A DNA stretch of 64,000 bases from Paraburkholderia sp. C35. GTDB taxonomy: Bacteria; Pseudomonadota; Gammaproteobacteria; Burkholderiales; Burkholderiaceae. The DNA lies in contig NZ_QBUY01000014.1 in assembly GCF_003121405.1 (NCBI RefSeq), forward strand, positions 62,001-126,000. The letters are read 5' to 3'. The translations under genes were made by a program, and so were the position numbers. Shown here one piece after another: positions 9,180-19,098 of the stretch. The number at the start of each line of letters is the position of its first letter. The stretch's first letter is position 1. The notes below the pieces were generated by a model. That model worked only from the letters and a program-made list of their open reading frames with translations. It was not told where the DNA came from and searched no databases.

Positions 9180-9953
9180 ATGACAGAACATATCTCGGTC
9201 TCGATTCAGGATGGAGTGAAAGTTTTGACCCTCAACAGGGCCTCCAAGATGAACGCGATCACCGACGCGATGTACACGTTTCTGGCGGAAGAGATCACTG
9301 CGGCGCAGACCGATCCTGCCGTCCGCGTTGTTGTACTGTTAGGCGACGGGGACAACTTTACCGCTGGTAATGACATTTCCACATTCGCCCAGCGCTCGGA
9401 GCAGTCGGGTGCGAGTAGTGACGCACTGAATCCCGGTCAACTGTTTCTGCGGAGTATCGGGCGTGCGACCAAGCCCTTGATTGCTGGTGTCCAAGGGCGC
9501 GCGGTCGGAGTTGGTGTGACGATGCTTATGCATTGCGATTACGTTGTTGTTGCCAACGACGCAACGCTCCAGACGCCCTTTGTAAATCTCGCATTAGTGC
9601 CGGAAGCTGCTTCAACGATCCTGCTTGTTGCGCGCATTGGCCACGCGAGGGCGTTTTCGATGTTCACCCTAGCGACTCCCATCGACGGAAACACAGCGGT
9701 AGCGTGGGGGATTGCCAACGAGGCTGTGGGTAAGGCGGACGTTCATAAGCAAGCGCTTGCGGCCGCAAAGTCCCTTGCCAATCGGGCACCGAGTGCGGTG
9801 GTTGCTACCAAGAAGCTGATGCGGAAGGAGGAAGCGATCCTTGCGCAGATGATGTTGGAAGATGAACAGTTCTCGGCACAAATCGTATCGGAGGATGCTC
9901 GCGAGGCTTTCCGCGCTTTCACTGAGAAACGGCCGCCTGTGTTCCGCAAATGA
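9180..9953 (+). CDS. enoyl-CoA hydratase/isomerase family protein
   Basis: A 257-residue crotonase with the oxyanion loop FTAGNDI at 60-66, second loop GRAVGVGVTM at 106-115, and a family-typical acidic residue E142 in LVPEAAST. It ends in the typical FTEKRPPVF. The pattern with PEAAS rather than PGAGGT is seen in isomerase-type or side-chain-specific members. The ATG at 9180 follows AAAGGA. It is followed 93 bases later by an acyl-CoA dehydrogenase, so they probably form one transcript controlled from the operator at 8980. Confidence 0.88.
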   Translation: MTEHISVSIQDGVKVLTLNRASKMNAITDAMYTFLAEEITAAQTDPAVRVVVLLGDGDNFTAGNDISTFAQRSEQSGASSDALNPGQLFLRSIGRATKPLIAGVQGRAVGVGVTMLMHCDYVVVANDATLQTPFVNLALVPEAASTILLVARIGHARAFSMFTLATPIDGNTAVAWGIANEAVGKADVHKQALAAAKSLANRAPSAVVATKKLMRKEEAILAQMMLEDEQFSAQIVSEDAREAFRAFTEKRPPVFRK

Positions 9954-10046
9954 CCCGGTAAGGTCGTCGAGGCTGTTGGCTCAACGGCATCTTCTTACGC
10001 TAACCTTTCAATTACATTTTTGCTACCCCAGAAGCAGGAAAGAACT

Positions 10047-11888
10047 ATGGATTATCGGAAGACTTTGGATTTCCTGCTTCATGATTGGCTTGACGTGGGT
10101 TCCCTTCAGTCGCGCTCGCGCTTCGCGGATCACACTCGCGAGACGTTCTCGGCAGTCCTCGATACTTGCGAAAAGATTGCGCGTGATAAGTTTGCGCCAT
10201 GTAACCGGTTGATGGATGAGCAGGAGCCTTGGCTCGATGGCGTAACGGTCCGGCAGCCTGAGGGGTGTGCGGAGGCTTTCGAGGCGTATGCTCACTCCGG
10301 GATGCTGGCAGCGTCAGACGACTACGAGGTCGGCGGCATGCAACTCCCGTGCACCGTTGAGATAGCGGCGAATTCCTTTTTCTCCAGAGCCAACGTTAGC
10401 CTCAGCAGCGTGCCAATGTTGACAAGTGGTAACGCCAGAGTCCTTGTTGCGCACGGTACACCGTTGCAGCAGCAGGTGTTCGCGATTCCACAGTTCTCGG
10501 GGAAGTTTGGTGGAACGATGTGCCTGAGCGAGCCTCAGGCAGGGTCGAGCCTGTCTGATATTGCGACGCGCGCAACGCCAGATGGAACGGATTACGAACA
10601 CGATCCGCTTGGTCCTCGTTACCGACTCCGCGGTAACAAGATGTGGATTTCGAACGGAGATCACGAGTTGACCGAAAACATTGTTCATCTCGTGTTGGCG
10701 AAGATTCCTAGTCCAGACGGGAAGCTTATCTCAGGTCCTAAAGGAATTTCGCTGTTCGTTGTCCCTAAAAAGCTCGTTCATGCAAACGGCGAGCTTACCG
10801 GCGAGAGAAACGATGTTGTGGTCGCGGGCCTGAACCACAAGCTTGGATATCGGGGAGCACCAAATACGTTGCTTAACTTTGGCGAAGGAGCGTTTCCGGC
10901 TAGAGGAGAGAGCGGGGCGATTGGTTACCTTGTTGGCAACCCCCACGAGGGGTTGCGGTACATGTTTCATTTGATGAATGAGGCCCGGCTCGCGGTGGGT
11001 GTCTCGTCAACGATGCTCGGGTACGCCGGTTTCGAGTCTTCCCTGGAATATGCGAAAGGTCGCCTGCAAGGAAGGCCGGTCGGACCGGGCGGTAAGGATT
11101 GCAGCAAGCCTCAGGTTCCGATCATCCAGCACGCCGACATAAAACGAATGCTGCTCGCCCAGAAAAGCTACTGCGAAGGGGCACTTGCACTTGGACTTTA
11201 CTGCGCCAAGCTGATTGACGAGCAACGAACAGGAACTCCCGAGGCTTCCAGCGAAGCGGCGCTGTTGCTGGAGGTACTGATTCCAGTGGCGAAGGCCTGG
11301 CCGAGCGAATGGTGCCTTGAAGCCAACAATCTAGCAATACAGATTCTAGGTGGATACGGGTACACCCGTGATTTCCCTGTGGAGCAGTTGTGGAGAGACA
11401 ACCGGCTGAACATGATTCATGAAGGAACGCACGGAATTCAAGGCCTCGATCTGCTCGGACGAAAGGTCGTGATGCAGCAAGGTGCCGGCCTCGCGCTGCT
11501 CACGAGAAAAATTCAGGAAACAATTGACAGAGCGAAACGTGCAGAAAAATTTGCTGTGGAGGTCGGAGCACTGAGCAATGCGTTGGAACGCCTGAATTTC
11601 GCAACGCGCAATGCCTGGGCCACGGGATCTCCGGACGATGCACTCGCGAACGCTACCCTTTACCTTCAGGCTTTTGGCCACGTGGTGCTCGCGTGGACGT
11701 GGCTTGATGTAGGTTTGTGCGCGTGTTTCCAGTTAGATACGGGTCGCATGGAGCAAGACCTTTGCAAAGGAAAGCTCGCTGCTCTGGAGTATTTCTACCG
11801 CTATGAATTGCCGAAGATCGAAGCATGGCTTTGCGTAGTCGAAACTCGTGCTGCGACTTGCCGTTTGACTGAGGCAGAATGGCTTTGA
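10047..11888 (+). CDS. acyl-CoA dehydrogenase, second DmdC-like long form
   Basis: 613 residues with the acyl-CoA dehydrogenase fold plus a long C-terminal helical extension, paralogous to the enzyme at 6188. TMCLSEPQAGSSLSD (157-171) is the flavin/substrate motif and E459 in HEGTHG is the probable catalytic base; ILGGYGYTRD around 433-442 is also typical. GCAGGAAAG precedes the ATG at 10047. Two long-form dehydrogenases in one regulon suggest two different acyl-CoA substrates or chain lengths. The family assignment is solid, the substrate unknown. Confidence 0.87.
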   Translation: MDYRKTLDFLLHDWLDVGSLQSRSRFADHTRETFSAVLDTCEKIARDKFAPCNRLMDEQEPWLDGVTVRQPEGCAEAFEAYAHSGMLAASDDYEVGGMQLPCTVEIAANSFFSRANVSLSSVPMLTSGNARVLVAHGTPLQQQVFAIPQFSGKFGGTMCLSEPQAGSSLSDIATRATPDGTDYEHDPLGPRYRLRGNKMWISNGDHELTENIVHLVLAKIPSPDGKLISGPKGISLFVVPKKLVHANGELTGERNDVVVAGLNHKLGYRGAPNTLLNFGEGAFPARGESGAIGYLVGNPHEGLRYMFHLMNEARLAVGVSSTMLGYAGFESSLEYAKGRLQGRPVGPGGKDCSKPQVPIIQHADIKRMLLAQKSYCEGALALGLYCAKLIDEQRTGTPEASSEAALLLEVLIPVAKAWPSEWCLEANNLAIQILGGYGYTRDFPVEQLWRDNRLNMIHEGTHGIQGLDLLGRKVVMQQGAGLALLTRKIQETIDRAKRAEKFAVEVGALSNALERLNFATRNAWATGSPDDALANATLYLQAFGHVVLAWTWLDVGLCACFQLDTGRMEQDLCKGKLAALEYFYRYELPKIEAWLCVVETRAATCRLTEAEWL

Positions 11889-12119
11889 GCAGGTATTCGG
11901 GAAAGAGTAGCATTTCGGGACCGGAGGGGATCCGTTAAAGGATGGCTTGCAGACTATCGCTTCATTTCGACTCGAAGACCGATTACTCAACGTTGACAAC
12001 CGTTGCTAAGTGCGCTCATAGCGTTGTCCGTTCAGCGATGACCAATGATTAAATTGATTGAACTCCACATTCGGTGTCACAACTGGATGTCTCAATGATG
12101 CGAAGGCGGTCAAGGCAGT

Positions 12120-13412
12120 ATGCGATATAAACTACGCGAGGAAGGTGGAATTGCATCCGGCGATCTAGCGGGGCGCTTTGATGAGATGACTTCCTTGATT
12201 GTCGAAAGAATCGCGATTGGTCTCGCGTTTGAACGGGATGCCTCGTTACCCGCCGCTCTCGGAATTATCGAGCCAGGCATAGATAGTTTGAAGCAACATA
12301 GCATTGTCCTTGGAGAAAATGGTCCAGCGATATTGGTGAACCAGTTAGGTGCGTGCGAAGCGGTTGTTGATCGGCCTGCCGCTTCGGGTCGCTACAAAGA
12401 ATATCTTGCGGACGATGGAGTTCTGAAAGAGAAGTTATGGCAGTCGTGCCAGAAAACGGGCTCGTTGCGTGATGCTCAGGCGCTGATGCGTGAAATGCTC
12501 GCTGAGTCAATCAATCTACCTCGAGAGACCATTGGGAAATTGCAGCGCTGGAAGAGTCTCTTTGCTACGAATGCGTATACTTGGGTGACGCTCGCGGGGA
12601 TGCTCCTTGATTCGAAGAGGGAATCGCTCAAGAAGCAGATAAAGGCGGGCGGGATCCGACAACGATTCGTAATAAAGGAGTATGCGTCTCTTGTCCATTC
12701 AATGGGTGCCTTCATGTGTCTAGCCTGCGCTGGCTCGGATAATCGATGGCTCGAAGTGATGGCGGAGCAGGTGCCCTGGGGAAACTGGACCCCGTCTCTA
12801 GTACTTTCGCGAGAACGTAGCTTACTCAGTACGTTGCAGGGAGCAACGGTAGCCTCAGCATTTGGAGTGGTTGCGATTGACCGCTACCTTGACCGTCTGG
12901 TCAGTGTTGGGACGCCGTTCGGAGTGTTTGATTGTGTGATAGGACTCGTCTCGCTCGCGCGTCAGCATACAAATTTCGCCGGCAACATTCTTAACGGAAT
13001 TTACAAAGGATTGCGCTTCAGAGAAAGGCGTCTAGATGAAGACGCGCAAATTTTGAGAGCACTTTGGAAATCGGCTCGTATCGCTTTGGAAGAGCCGGAG
13101 TGCGGTGAACGATTTTTGCTTGATTGGGCGAAGGGGTTTGGAAATATCGATTTCGCACAAACCAGCGATAGACCGGGAGACGGATTCCTCTCTGCTGTGC
13201 GGTCCGATATTGATGGTGCTCAAATGGTTGGGGAGTATTTCCCTGCCATCTTGGCTGTGCCATTGTTTTCCAACGAGCAGCCAGGCGCGTTCTATTTGCC
13301 TCAAGCGCTTCAAAGCGTAGAACGAAGCGGCGATGGATTCAAGCTCTCCAAGCAGTTCGTGATCAGATCAGCCACGACTGATATATCCATTAACGAGCGG
13401 AAATTTCACTGA
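12120..13412 (+). CDS. unrecognised 430-residue protein
   Basis: I recognise no family. The predicted product is mostly helical, soluble and without a signal peptide or clear nucleotide-binding motif. Parts such as the hydrophobic helix-rich middle (about 150-300) recall the helical regions of acyl-CoA dehydrogenases, and it follows such a gene by 231 bases on the same strand, so a diverged relative or helper protein is possible. The reading frame is long and uninterrupted, which argues it is real. The ribosome site before ATG 12120 is weak, so the start could be later (for example the ATG at 12186). Confidence 0.55.
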   Translation: MRYKLREEGGIASGDLAGRFDEMTSLIVERIAIGLAFERDASLPAALGIIEPGIDSLKQHSIVLGENGPAILVNQLGACEAVVDRPAASGRYKEYLADDGVLKEKLWQSCQKTGSLRDAQALMREMLAESINLPRETIGKLQRWKSLFATNAYTWVTLAGMLLDSKRESLKKQIKAGGIRQRFVIKEYASLVHSMGAFMCLACAGSDNRWLEVMAEQVPWGNWTPSLVLSRERSLLSTLQGATVASAFGVVAIDRYLDRLVSVGTPFGVFDCVIGLVSLARQHTNFAGNILNGIYKGLRFRERRLDEDAQILRALWKSARIALEEPECGERFLLDWAKGFGNIDFAQTSDRPGDGFLSAVRSDIDGAQMVGEYFPAILAVPLFSNEQPGAFYLPQALQSVERSGDGFKLSKQFVIRSATTDISINERKFH

Positions 13413-13553
13413 TTTGCGTTCGCCATGTTAGCTGGAGCGAGTCTGCTCGTCGGAGCTTTGTAATGACGTTGTAATGCGGTAGACCACAGCCGCGACACAC
13501 ATCGTGACGCGACCTTCGGGGGCAGCCTTAGCGCAAGTTCGTTGTAAAGAGGG

Positions 13554-13580
13554 GAGGGCACTGCCTACGTCAGCGCCCTC
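13554..13580. terminator. hairpin between convergent genes
   Basis: GAGGGC-A-CTG and CAG-C-GCCCTC form a strong stem around CCTACGT. It sits between the end of the 430-residue protein gene and the end of the thiolase gene, and could stop transcription from both sides; the T-tract is short (ATTTCT). Confidence 0.55.
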
Positions 13581-13635
13581 ATTTCTCCACAAGCTAGTTT
13601 AAGCCAGAGCCGAGATCGATGCAGTGCGTTTTCGG

Positions 13636-14838
13636 TTAAACGCGCTCAATCGCAATGGCGATTCCTTGCCCAACGCCGATGCACATAGTGCACAAGGCGA
13701 AGCGTCCGCCGATTCGGTGCAGTTGCCGGGTGGCAGTTGTTACCAGTCGGGCACCACTCATGCCAAGCGGATGCCCAAGTGCGATTGCGCCGCCGTTCGG
13801 ATTCACACGAGGGTCGGCATCGTGGATGCCGAGGGAACGTAGAACCGCCAAGCTTTGCGCCGCAAATGCTTCGTTTAGTTCGATAACATCGAATTGATCG
13901 ACGGTCATACGAAGGCGCGAAAGCAACTTGGTTGTTGCCGGAACGGGGCCGATGCCCATAACGCGCGGAGCGACGCCGGCGGTGGCGATACCGAGCACTC
14001 GCGCCCGCGGCTTCAATCCAAAGCGTTTTGCATTGTCTTCGTCCGCGATTAACAGCGCTGCAGCGCCATCGTTTACGCCCGAAGCGTTGCCAGCAGTGAC
14101 TGAGCCATTTGGCCGCACCACTCCTTTGAGCTTTGCAAGCGCATCAAGGCTTGTCTCGCGCGGATGCTCGTCTTTCGATACGACAACCGGGTCACCCTTT
14201 TTCTGGGGAATTGTTACAGAGACGATCTCTTCGTCGAGCGTGCCATCCTGCTGAGCACGAAGAGCTTTTTGCTGGCTTGCCAAAGCGAATGCATCCTGGT
14301 CAGCGCGCTTCACGCCGTACTCGTCCGCGACATTTTCTGCTGTCTCGGGCATTGTATCGACTCCGAATTCCTCCTCCATCAGGGGATTGATAAATCTCCA
14401 GCCGATGGTGGTATCAAACAACTGCATATCGCGAGAGTAGGCCGACGCCGCTTTGCCCATGACGAATGGCGCACGGCTCATACTTTCTACGCCGCCGGCA
14501 ATCATCAAACCATTTTCACCCGCACGGATCGAACGTGCCGCAATGCCGATCGCATCCATTCCGGACCCGCACAGGCGGTTCACTGTTGAGCCAGGTACCC
14601 CCTCGGGAAGGCCCGCAAGTAGTAGTGACATGCGAGCAACGTTGCGATTGTCGTCGCCGGCCTGGTTTGCGCAACCGTAGATAACGTCGTCCACTGCCTC
14701 CCAGTCGACCTCGGGATTTCTCGACATGAGCGCGCGCATTGGAATCGCACCAAGATCATCGGTACGGACAGGTGAAAGAAGGCCGCCATAGCGTCCGATT
14801 GGCGTCCGGATAGCGTCGCAGATAAAAGCTTCGTTCAC
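13636..14838 (-). CDS. pcaF: 3-oxoadipyl-CoA thiolase-like acetyl-CoA acyltransferase
   Basis: 400-residue thiolase. The N-terminus ([19 protein letters not shown]) and the stretch [14 protein letters not shown] followed by [15 protein letters not shown] are characteristic of the PcaF/PaaJ group, which cleaves 3-oxoadipyl-CoA to succinyl-CoA and acetyl-CoA. Catalytic residues: nucleophile C90 in [10 protein letters not shown], histidines in NEAFA and GHPLG contexts, and C386 in [10 protein letters not shown]. The start is GTG at 14838. Two operator palindromes lie 180-270 bases upstream, so it belongs to the left-arm regulon. A dicarboxylyl-CoA (adipate-like) route is therefore likely, although broader beta-ketothiolase use cannot be excluded. 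Confidence 0.88.
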   Translation of the reverse strand: MNEAFICDAIRTPIGRYGGLLSPVRTDDLGAIPMRALMSRNPEVDWEAVDDVIYGCANQAGDDNRNVARMSLLLAGLPEGVPGSTVNRLCGSGMDAIGIAARSIRAGENGLMIAGGVESMSRAPFVMGKAASAYSRDMQLFDTTIGWRFINPLMEEEFGVDTMPETAENVADEYGVKRADQDAFALASQQKALRAQQDGTLDEEIVSVTIPQKKGDPVVVSKDEHPRETSLDALAKLKGVVRPNGSVTAGNASGVNDGAAALLIADEDNAKRFGLKPRARVLGIATAGVAPRVMGIGPVPATTKLLSRLRMTVDQFDVIELNEAFAAQSLAVLRSLGIHDADPRVNPNGGAIALGHPLGMSGARLVTTATRQLHRIGGRFALCTMCIGVGQGIAIAIERV

Positions 14839-15014
14839 GATTGCATAGCCCTGAAAGATGCATCGTACCGCTTCGATGCGGAGTGTTCTGATGGAAGGAG
14901 TGTTTTTGGCGTCGGCCAGTGTAGTCCCGATGCGCTCGCCTCGAATGCATTGGAGCCTCCGTCCTTCAACGTAAGCGTGATCGCGGTATGGATCCCGGCG
15001 TGTGCAGCGTATTG

Positions 15015-15030
15015 TAGACCAGATAGTCTA
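15015..15030. promoter_or_regulatory. TetR-type operator palindrome, site 5
   Basis: TAGACCAGATAGTCTA, upstream of the thiolase gene on the minus strand, 60 bases from the next copy at 15091. Confidence 0.7.
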
Positions 15031-15090
15031 TATGTTTCAGCAATCGAACGGAGGTTGGATCAATCTATTGCGGAAGGCAGTTACTCGTAC

Positions 15091-15106
15091 TAGACTAAGG
15101 CGTCTA
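15091..15106. promoter_or_regulatory. TetR-type operator palindrome, site 6
   Basis: TAGACTAAGGCGTCTA, second copy upstream of the thiolase gene. A paired arrangement also occurs upstream of the gene at 371. Confidence 0.65.
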
Positions 15107-15955
15107 ATTAAATGTTAGCTCTGTTTCTATCGGATGCATCGGCAGGGGCTCACGGGTGAAGAAAGCCGGTACCGTGATATCAAGATTCATGGCTCTAGGG
15201 CAGTTGTTTCGACGGCGAGTCGAAGCGATCGTTTGCTTGGGACGGGTAAGTGTGCGACGGAATGCGGAGCAGGATCCGCTGATACCGACCGGGCTTTGCC
15301 GGATTTCGGCTGTCGTTAGGTTGTCATGTGCGACCTGTTGAATCTCTTTCTTTCAACATGTTGTGGTGTTGAGGTCGATTCAGTCGCTCCATCCGTGATG
15401 GCGGGTAACAGTGCAGGAATGGAACGACGAATGATGTTTCGATGGCTGTGTTGGAACTGTTTCGAGGTTGCAATCGGAAGCTCCAATGTCCGCAAGGCCA
15501 TATTCAACAGGCTGCGCACGTACGTTACGGGTTCGAGTTGTTCAGGAATGTGCACGTTTGACGGCGAGTTCAAGAACAAACTCGCGGACACGCCGAGCGA
15601 ACGTCCGCTTTTCTGGCCAGGTTCAGGCAGACGGTCATGGAAAGCATGTGTCTGTCATAGCAGTCTGGTCACAACTTGCTTGACGATTGCGCATCGCCGT
15701 AGTGTGACCGGAAAGGTAGAGCGCCGTTTGTGCAATTCGTCTTGGTACCTGTCGGATTGAGCGTTCACTACTGGCGTTCGCGTAACTCACTTGCCGGTGA
15801 ATATCGGCGCATTCCTTGCGCCATCATTGACGGAATACCTTCGCGCAACAAGCCGAACTTGTGCAAGTGGATTTGTATTCGCGGCACGCGATCAAGCTCT
15901 TACTGAAGTCGTCGCAATCGCGGTGCCTCTCGTTAAATGAGATCGACGGCGGGTA
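15107..15955. other. gene-poor stretch, possible decayed coding sequence
   Basis: No open frame here encodes a recognisable protein. Short stretches have coding-like composition broken by stops in all frames, for example around 15780-15940 on the plus strand. It may be the remains of a lost gene between the thiolase and the next TetR gene. Confidence 0.3.
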
Positions 15956-15988
15956 ATGTCAGCGGTGCATAAACGGAAAGAAGTTGAG

Positions 15989-16678
15989 ATGGAAAACGAA
16001 CGAATCGTCATGAATTGCGAAAATACAACTATACCCGGGGTACACGCGGATACGGCTCTTGAAAATGCGAAGACTGAAGTCTCGCAACGTCGTCGCAGAA
16101 CGTCAGCCGATGACGCAATTAAGGCAATCTTGCAAGCGACGTCTGATCTCATGTGTGAGGGCGCCGCTGGGCACATCAACGTCGATCAGGTTGCAGAGCG
16201 GGCCGGATTCCACAAGATGACCATTTACCGGAACTTTGGATCGCGCGATGGATTGTTCGAACGATATGGCGATTGGCTCCGCGAAAATGAACGCGCGAAC
16301 TGGTACGAAGTTCAAAAGAGCAGCTTGCTCGCGTCGAAAGGTGGCCTTTCAAGCTTCTTCGAAGATCTCGAACAGCGGCTTCAGACAAACTCGTCGGCAA
16401 GCGTCAGGTTGTTCAAGCTTGATTTTCTGTTCGGCGACCAGGTGCCCCCAGTACGACGGATCTTCGAGCAACACCAGAAGGAGCTTCGGAGCCTGATCGT
16501 CAGTCTTGCGATGTCGTCTGGTGCCGATGATGCTGAGGCATTGACCGATACGCTGCTGCTGCTATGGCGCGGCGCGATATCTGCACCGACGCACGCACCG
16601 GCTCCAACGGAGAATCGACTATCGCGATTGATAGATCAGGCATTGAAAAGATATGGGTGTCGAGAAGCGCAACATTGA
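15989..16678 (+). CDS. TetR/AcrR-family transcriptional regulator
   Basis: 229 residues with a helix-turn-helix near 45-95 containing VDQVAERAGFHKMTIYRNFGSRDGLF. The longer-than-usual N-terminal tail (about 35 residues rich in charged and arginine residues) precedes the DNA-binding domain. ATG 15989 is chosen because GGAAAGAAG precedes it; an ATG at 15956 would add 11 residues. It is followed 121 bases later by an aldehyde dehydrogenase in the same direction and probably controls that gene and the DUF1330 gene. Confidence 0.85.
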   Translation: MENERIVMNCENTTIPGVHADTALENAKTEVSQRRRRTSADDAIKAILQATSDLMCEGAAGHINVDQVAERAGFHKMTIYRNFGSRDGLFERYGDWLRENERANWYEVQKSSLLASKGGLSSFFEDLEQRLQTNSSASVRLFKLDFLFGDQVPPVRRIFEQHQKELRSLIVSLAMSSGADDAEALTDTLLLLWRGAISAPTHAPAPTENRLSRLIDQALKRYGCREAQH

Positions 16679-16799
16679 CCCCTAGGTAGAACCGCTTCGC
16701 GGATGGATGAGGTGAAATTCTCGTCTAGCGTCAGCTTTTTTGCGGAGCTGGTTTTCTCGCCTGAGATTGTCAAACAAGGTAAGAGACAAGGAGTTTTTA

Positions 16800-18206
16800 A
16801 TGCAATATCGAACAGTTAATCCTGCGACCGGGAAGGTCCTCAAGACTTTCGAAAGCGCAGGCGACGGTGAGATCGAAGCGGTCGTCAAGAGGGCACATGA
16901 GGTGTTTGAGTCGGATTGGCGACATCGTCCAGTCGCCGACCGAGCCCGTATCGTGAGTCGTGCCGCGACGATTCTTCGAGAGAGAGCAGAAGACTACGCG
17001 CAAATCATCACCCGTGAGATGGGCAAGCGGATTGATGAGGCGCGATATGAAGTCTCACTGTCGGCGAATATCCTCGAATACTACGCTGAGCGCGCCAGCG
17101 AGTATCTGAAACCGAAGAAGGTGCCTGAGGTGGAAAACGCCGAAGTGCAGATCCATCCGGACGGCGTGTTGCTCGGTATTGAACCTTGGAACTTCCCCTA
17201 CTATCAGATTGCCCGCGTTGCTGGTCCCCAACTTATGGTGGGCAATGTGCTCATTCTGAAGCACGCCGAGAGTGTTCCTGAGTCGGCACTAGCATTCGCT
17301 CGACTTTTCGAAGAAGCAGGTGCTCCAGACGGCGTCTATACGAACGTCTTCGCCACGATCGAACAGGTGGGCAAGATAATCGACGATCCGCGAGTTCGAG
17401 GCGTCACGCTCACTGGAAGCGAGCGGGCGGGAGCGTCGGTCGCAGAGCGCGCCGGCCGGAACCTTAAAAAGGTTGTTCTTGAGCTTGGTGGGAATGACGC
17501 AATGATCATTCTCGAAGACGCGCCCATGGATTGGGCAATTACGTCAGCCGTGATCGGTCGGACGCTCAATTGCGGACAGGTTTGCGTCGGGTCGAAGCGG
17601 ATCATCGTTGTTGGCAAGGAGCGCGGCGAGGATTTCCTGAACGGCTTCAAGAATGCGATGGGCGCACTCAAAGCAGGAGATCCTGCCGACTCGAGCACCA
17701 CGCTGGGACCGCTTTCCTCGGAAAGAGCCTTGACTAACCTGCTCGACCAGGTTCGGCGTGCAACAGAAGCAGGAGCGCTTGTCGAAGCCGGTGGTAACCG
17801 AATCGATCGCGAAGGTTTCTACATTGAGCCGACCATTCTGACCAACGTTCAGCCAGAGAATCCGATTTATCGCGAAGAGCTGTTTGGACCTGTGGCGGCG
17901 TTTTTCGTTGTGGAAGATGAAGAAGCAGCGATTCGCCTTGCGAATGACTCGCAATATGGTCTTGGTGGCTCAGTTCTGACTGCGGACATTGAACGTGGCC
18001 AGCGGGTTGCCGATCGAATTGACACGGGAATGATTTTCGTCAACCGTCCTTTCGCTACGACCCCCCAGCTTCCATTCGGAGGTGTCAAAAACTCTGGTTT
18101 TGGTCGCGAGCTATCGCTCGCCGGCTTCGACGAATTTGTGAACAAAAAATTGGTTACGACTGAGCCTGCAGGTAATCCTGTTTTCGGTAAGCCGAAGGCA
18201 GGTTGA
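16800..18206 (+). CDS. aldehyde dehydrogenase, succinate-semialdehyde type (Sad/YneI-like)
   Basis: 468-residue NAD(P)-dependent aldehyde dehydrogenase. Motifs: EPWNFPYYQ (128-136) in the cofactor site, VLELGGND with the general base E228, and the nucleophile C262 in NCGQVCVGSKR. The PWNFP...RVAGPQLMVGN..LKHAE pattern fits the E. coli Sad/YneI branch, which oxidises succinate semialdehyde and related omega-oxo acids. AAGGAG (16788-16793) is well placed for ATG 16800. In this setting it could oxidise an aldehyde acid such as 6-oxohexanoate or succinate semialdehyde (inference). A different aldehyde dehydrogenase lies at 24677. Confidence 0.9.
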   Translation: MQYRTVNPATGKVLKTFESAGDGEIEAVVKRAHEVFESDWRHRPVADRARIVSRAATILRERAEDYAQIITREMGKRIDEARYEVSLSANILEYYAERASEYLKPKKVPEVENAEVQIHPDGVLLGIEPWNFPYYQIARVAGPQLMVGNVLILKHAESVPESALAFARLFEEAGAPDGVYTNVFATIEQVGKIIDDPRVRGVTLTGSERAGASVAERAGRNLKKVVLELGGNDAMIILEDAPMDWAITSAVIGRTLNCGQVCVGSKRIIVVGKERGEDFLNGFKNAMGALKAGDPADSSTTLGPLSSERALTNLLDQVRRATEAGALVEAGGNRIDREGFYIEPTILTNVQPENPIYREELFGPVAAFFVVEDEEAAIRLANDSQYGLGGSVLTADIERGQRVADRIDTGMIFVNRPFATTPQLPFGGVKNSGFGRELSLAGFDEFVNKKLVTTEPAGNPVFGKPKAG

Positions 18207-18626
18207 AGATCGCTGGTGCCCGCCAACGCATTTCAACTTGAGTCTTGAGTGATTCGCTGAACCCACCGTGAATGACTTGATCGGGTTATGACTAGGCCGC
18301 TCCCATATAGTCGACCCAGATTATGCGGTCGCTCCGCCGGTATATGCTGCTGAAGACTCCGAAGACAGGAGAAACGGCCGATTCCGTCTGGCTTTTCAAA
18401 GGCTTGAGCGTGCTCCAGTTTCTGATGTCGGACGGATGCCCAAATGTCTTGGCTTGAAGGGGAGAAGTGTAGGCATTCGGGTATCGAAAACGATACTCTT
18501 CTTGGAGAGAGTTTGAGAAAGGCGTGACGTTGTCATCGAAAAATAAGAGAAGAGGGATTTTGCCTCTACAGAAGTTCACGTTAACGACGTTACTGTGATT
18601 GGATGTATTTCTACTGGAGACGAGAA

Positions 18627-18923
18627 ATGGCAAAAGGATATTGGGTTGCGGCGTATCGTGCGATTACCGACGAGAGCAAGCTTGCCGCATATGGTGCCCT
18701 CGCTGGACCAGCGGTGGCGGCTGCTGGCGGAAAGTTTCTTGCGCGGGGCGGTGAGGTTCTGGCGTTCGAAGCGGGTCTGAAGGAACGGACGGTCGTGGTC
18801 GAGTTTCCGAGCTTTGAGCAGGCAGTCACTGCATACAAAAGCGAGGCTTATCAAAAAGCGTTGGCTGCGCTGGGAGACGGTGCTGAGAGAGATGCCCGTA
18901 TTGTCGCGGGGGTTGAAGGCTAA
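18627..18923 (+). CDS. DUF1330 family protein
   Basis: 98 residues matching the DUF1330 dimeric alpha-beta barrel pattern: a first strand (KGYWVAAYRAI), Y..L..PAV...GGKFLARGG, then VVVEFPSFEQAV.AYKSEAYQ. The biochemical role of the family is unknown; members are common in catabolic clusters and may be small monooxygenase- or isomerase-like proteins. The ATG at 18627 follows GGAGACGAGAA. It is 420 bases after the aldehyde dehydrogenase; that gap shows no supportable gene. Confidence 0.82.
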   Translation: MAKGYWVAAYRAITDESKLAAYGALAGPAVAAAGGKFLARGGEVLAFEAGLKERTVVVEFPSFEQAVTAYKSEAYQKALAALGDGAERDARIVAGVEG

Positions 18924-19098
18924 GTCTTGGCAATAGTTGCCGAGGATTCCGCCGGCGTCAGATAATATCTGAGATCGGCGGGACCTTAACCTTGTAGGGA
19001 TTAGTGCACAGGAAGAGAGCGGCGCCGTGAACGCACAAAAAGAGGTGGGCGGTGTTCAACGGTCGTCTCATCCGTCTAGCTATCACGAGTACGTGCGC

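Noticed and set aside
15316..15760. Overlapping 91- and 144-codon frames
   Set aside because: Neither has family-like sequence; both read as random translation of decayed DNA.
18292..18633. 113-codon minus-strand frame
   Set aside because: No recognisable motif and it overlaps the leader of the DUF1330 gene on the other strand.
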